Source: Herbinix sp.
GTDB lineage: Bacteria; Bacillota; Clostridia; Lachnospirales; Lachnospiraceae
Length of the DNA: 46,149 bases
NCBI GenBank assembly: GCA_029239235.1
Contig: JAQZBD010000042.1
Location: 1 to 46,149 of the forward strand
Direction: 5' to 3'
Shown: one piece after another, positions 45,116 to 46,149 of the stretch
How the letters are laid out: the number at the start of each line of letters is the position of its first letter
How positions within the stretch are numbered: position 1 is the first letter of the stretch
Made by a program: the position numbers and the translations under genes
Notes under the pieces: model-generated
The model's database searches: none
What the model saw: the letters and a program-made list of their open reading frames with translations, nothing else
What the model was told of the DNA's origin: nothing

Positions 45116-46149
45116 ATGTTTACTTTTACAACTAACAGAAGCTTACTTCAATGTGCAAACTTTCCTGAAGCTTCTGATTATAATTTAATAATACGGGAAG
45201 ATGCAGAACAAAGAAACAGCGATATTGAGGGGAGAGCTGCCATTGGAGAAAATGCTGTTTTCTCCTCTTTTGGTATAGGAAGTATGCTGTGCGATATAAC
45301 CTGTCCCGCTTTTGGTACGGACCCTACATTAGTGGTCGGGGGTAACTTAACCTGGGAGAATGGCACCAATTTCTCTGGAAATACAATAATGACAGAAACC
45401 GGAATTTATAATGTTACCAATGTTTCATATAATAATGCAGATAGCAGTTTGCAGGCAATAAGAACTTCAGAACTGCCAATAGATTTTACTTCTCTTTTTG
45501 ATTATTATCGCTGCGCCTCGCAGCAATGGGTTAACTTTACCAGTCTGCCAAACACAACAATTGTTATTAACTGCTTTGGGAATGTATTTTTAATTGGATT
45601 AAATGAAGATATCAACATCTTTCAAATTAACGCATCAAGTGTAGCTCCTGCTGCCAATGTAGTAGGTTCCGGAAATAATACCTTTGATTCAATAACAGGT
45701 ATTACTATCATTGCGCCTGATAGCTCCACTATTCTGATTAATATGAACGGAACCGATATTACTTTTGGTAACTACTCTATTTTTAGAAGTACCAATGTTC
45801 CAAGTACACTTCCAACACCATCAAATTCTACCTGCAACCAGTTAGGTCAAGGTATTGTTCCCACCGCTGAACAGAAGCGATTAATCTTATGGAATTTCTA
45901 CAATGCTACTAGTATTATAACTTCTAATACAAGCTTCCAAGGAACTGTATTCGCTCCTTTTGCAACCATTTATACGGTTGGGGGGAACATTGAGGGAAAT
46001 GCTATCGCTAACAATTACTTACCCTTTAACGATGAAAACAATCACACTGAGGTTCATAATTATCCATTTAACGGATGCCTTCCAGTGGTTAACTGTACAA
46101 CTATAACTAGCTCAACCACAAGCTCGACTACCTCAAGCTCCACTACCTC
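45116..46149 (+). CDS. choice-of-anchor A-like surface protein, 5' part (cut by window edge)
   Basis: An open frame of about 344 codons from ATG 45116 that runs off the right edge, preceded by AGGAGG 7 bases upstream. LIIREDAEQRNSDIEGRAAIGENAVFSSFGIG, LVVGGNLTW, FQGTVFAPFATIYTVGGNIEGNAIANN fit the choice-of-anchor A domain, a beta-rich surface domain. The visible end turns into Ser/Thr repeats (SSTTSSTTSSSTT), the usual linker to an anchor or further domains. No signal peptide is present at the N-terminus, which is unusual. A spore-surface location is one possible explanation, but unproven. Confidence 0.78.
   Translation, partial: MFTFTTNRSLLQCANFPEASDYNLIIREDAEQRNSDIEGRAAIGENAVFSSFGIGSMLCDITCPAFGTDPTLVVGGNLTWENGTNFSGNTIMTETGIYNVTNVSYNNADSSLQAIRTSELPIDFTSLFDYYRCASQQWVNFTSLPNTTIVINCFGNVFLIGLNEDINIFQINASSVAPAANVVGSGNNTFDSITGITIIAPDSSTILINMNGTDITFGNYSIFRSTNVPSTLPTPSNSTCNQLGQGIVPTAEQKRLILWNFYNATSIITSNTSFQGTVFAPFATIYTVGGNIEGNAIANNYLPFNDENNHTEVHNYPFNGCLPVVNCTTITSSTTSSTTSSSTT

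Noticed and set aside
46080..46149. Short Ser/Thr-coding repeats as a tandem DNA repeat or CRISPR-like feature
   Set aside because: They are in frame with the surface protein and are a low-complexity protein linker.

Overview
The window looks like a chromosomal segment of an anaerobic, low-GC Firmicute, most likely a Lachnospiraceae (Clostridium cluster XIVa) relative. This is inferred from AT-rich intergenic DNA, strong AGGAGG ribosome-binding sites, a LplA/LplB/LplC-type sugar ABC system, a selenium-dependent molybdenum hydroxylase operon, BspA-type leucine-rich-repeat proteins and many ferredoxin/flavin proteins. Most genes are on the minus strand. I saw no tRNA, rRNA, CRISPR array, transposase or phage gene.

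Region 1 (1-10.1 kb): the start of an alpha/beta hydrolase cut by the left edge, then a carbohydrate locus read right to left. It holds a membrane-anchored AraC-type regulator, a lipoprotein sugar-binding protein, two ABC permeases and a glycoside hydrolase family 2 enzyme. The hydrolase is frameshifted: its expected C-terminal tail lies in another frame just downstream. A 40-codon remnant of an MFS transporter lies upstream of the regulator.

Region 2 (10.1-13.8 kb): a cytosolic glucose/sorbosone-dehydrogenase-like beta-propeller, a SAM methyltransferase, a membrane protein with FtsW/RodA-like motifs and a small glutaredoxin-like protein.

Region 3 (13.9-23.9 kb): one long minus-strand operon for purine (xanthine-type) hydroxylation. 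The order is xdhA-like FAD/2Fe-2S subunit, xdhB-like Mo subunit, selD, yqeC, mocA/ygfJ-like, yqeB, and a fused 2Fe-2S/Mo selenium-type hydroxylase. It is preceded by a sigma-70 promoter and a purine-riboswitch-class aptamer whose J2/3 core is altered. The 3' side of the aptamer can instead form the 5' arm of an 11-bp terminator stem. The predicted logic is that ligand binding prevents termination and turns on purine oxidation. This is the most interesting item in the window.

Region 4 (24-29 kb): a probable surface O-acylation locus with an MBOAT acyltransferase, a small membrane protein and two SGNH-type proteins. Each SGNH protein is joined to BspA-like leucine-rich repeats, in opposite domain order.

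Region 5 (29.3-44.8 kb): accessory redox, detoxification and resistance genes. They include an FMN-binding protein, a GNAT acetyltransferase, a MarR/NmrA/nitroreductase operon with a perfect palindrome at the MarR promoter, and a divergent LysE/LysR pair. Also present are a diguanylate cyclase, a berberine-bridge-type flavin oxidoreductase, an EFR1-type flavodoxin/ferredoxin, a ClbS/DfsB-like protein, a rifampicin phosphotransferase and a YczE-like membrane protein with a terminator in its leader. The right edge cuts a choice-of-anchor-A-like protein running into a Ser/Thr-rich tail.
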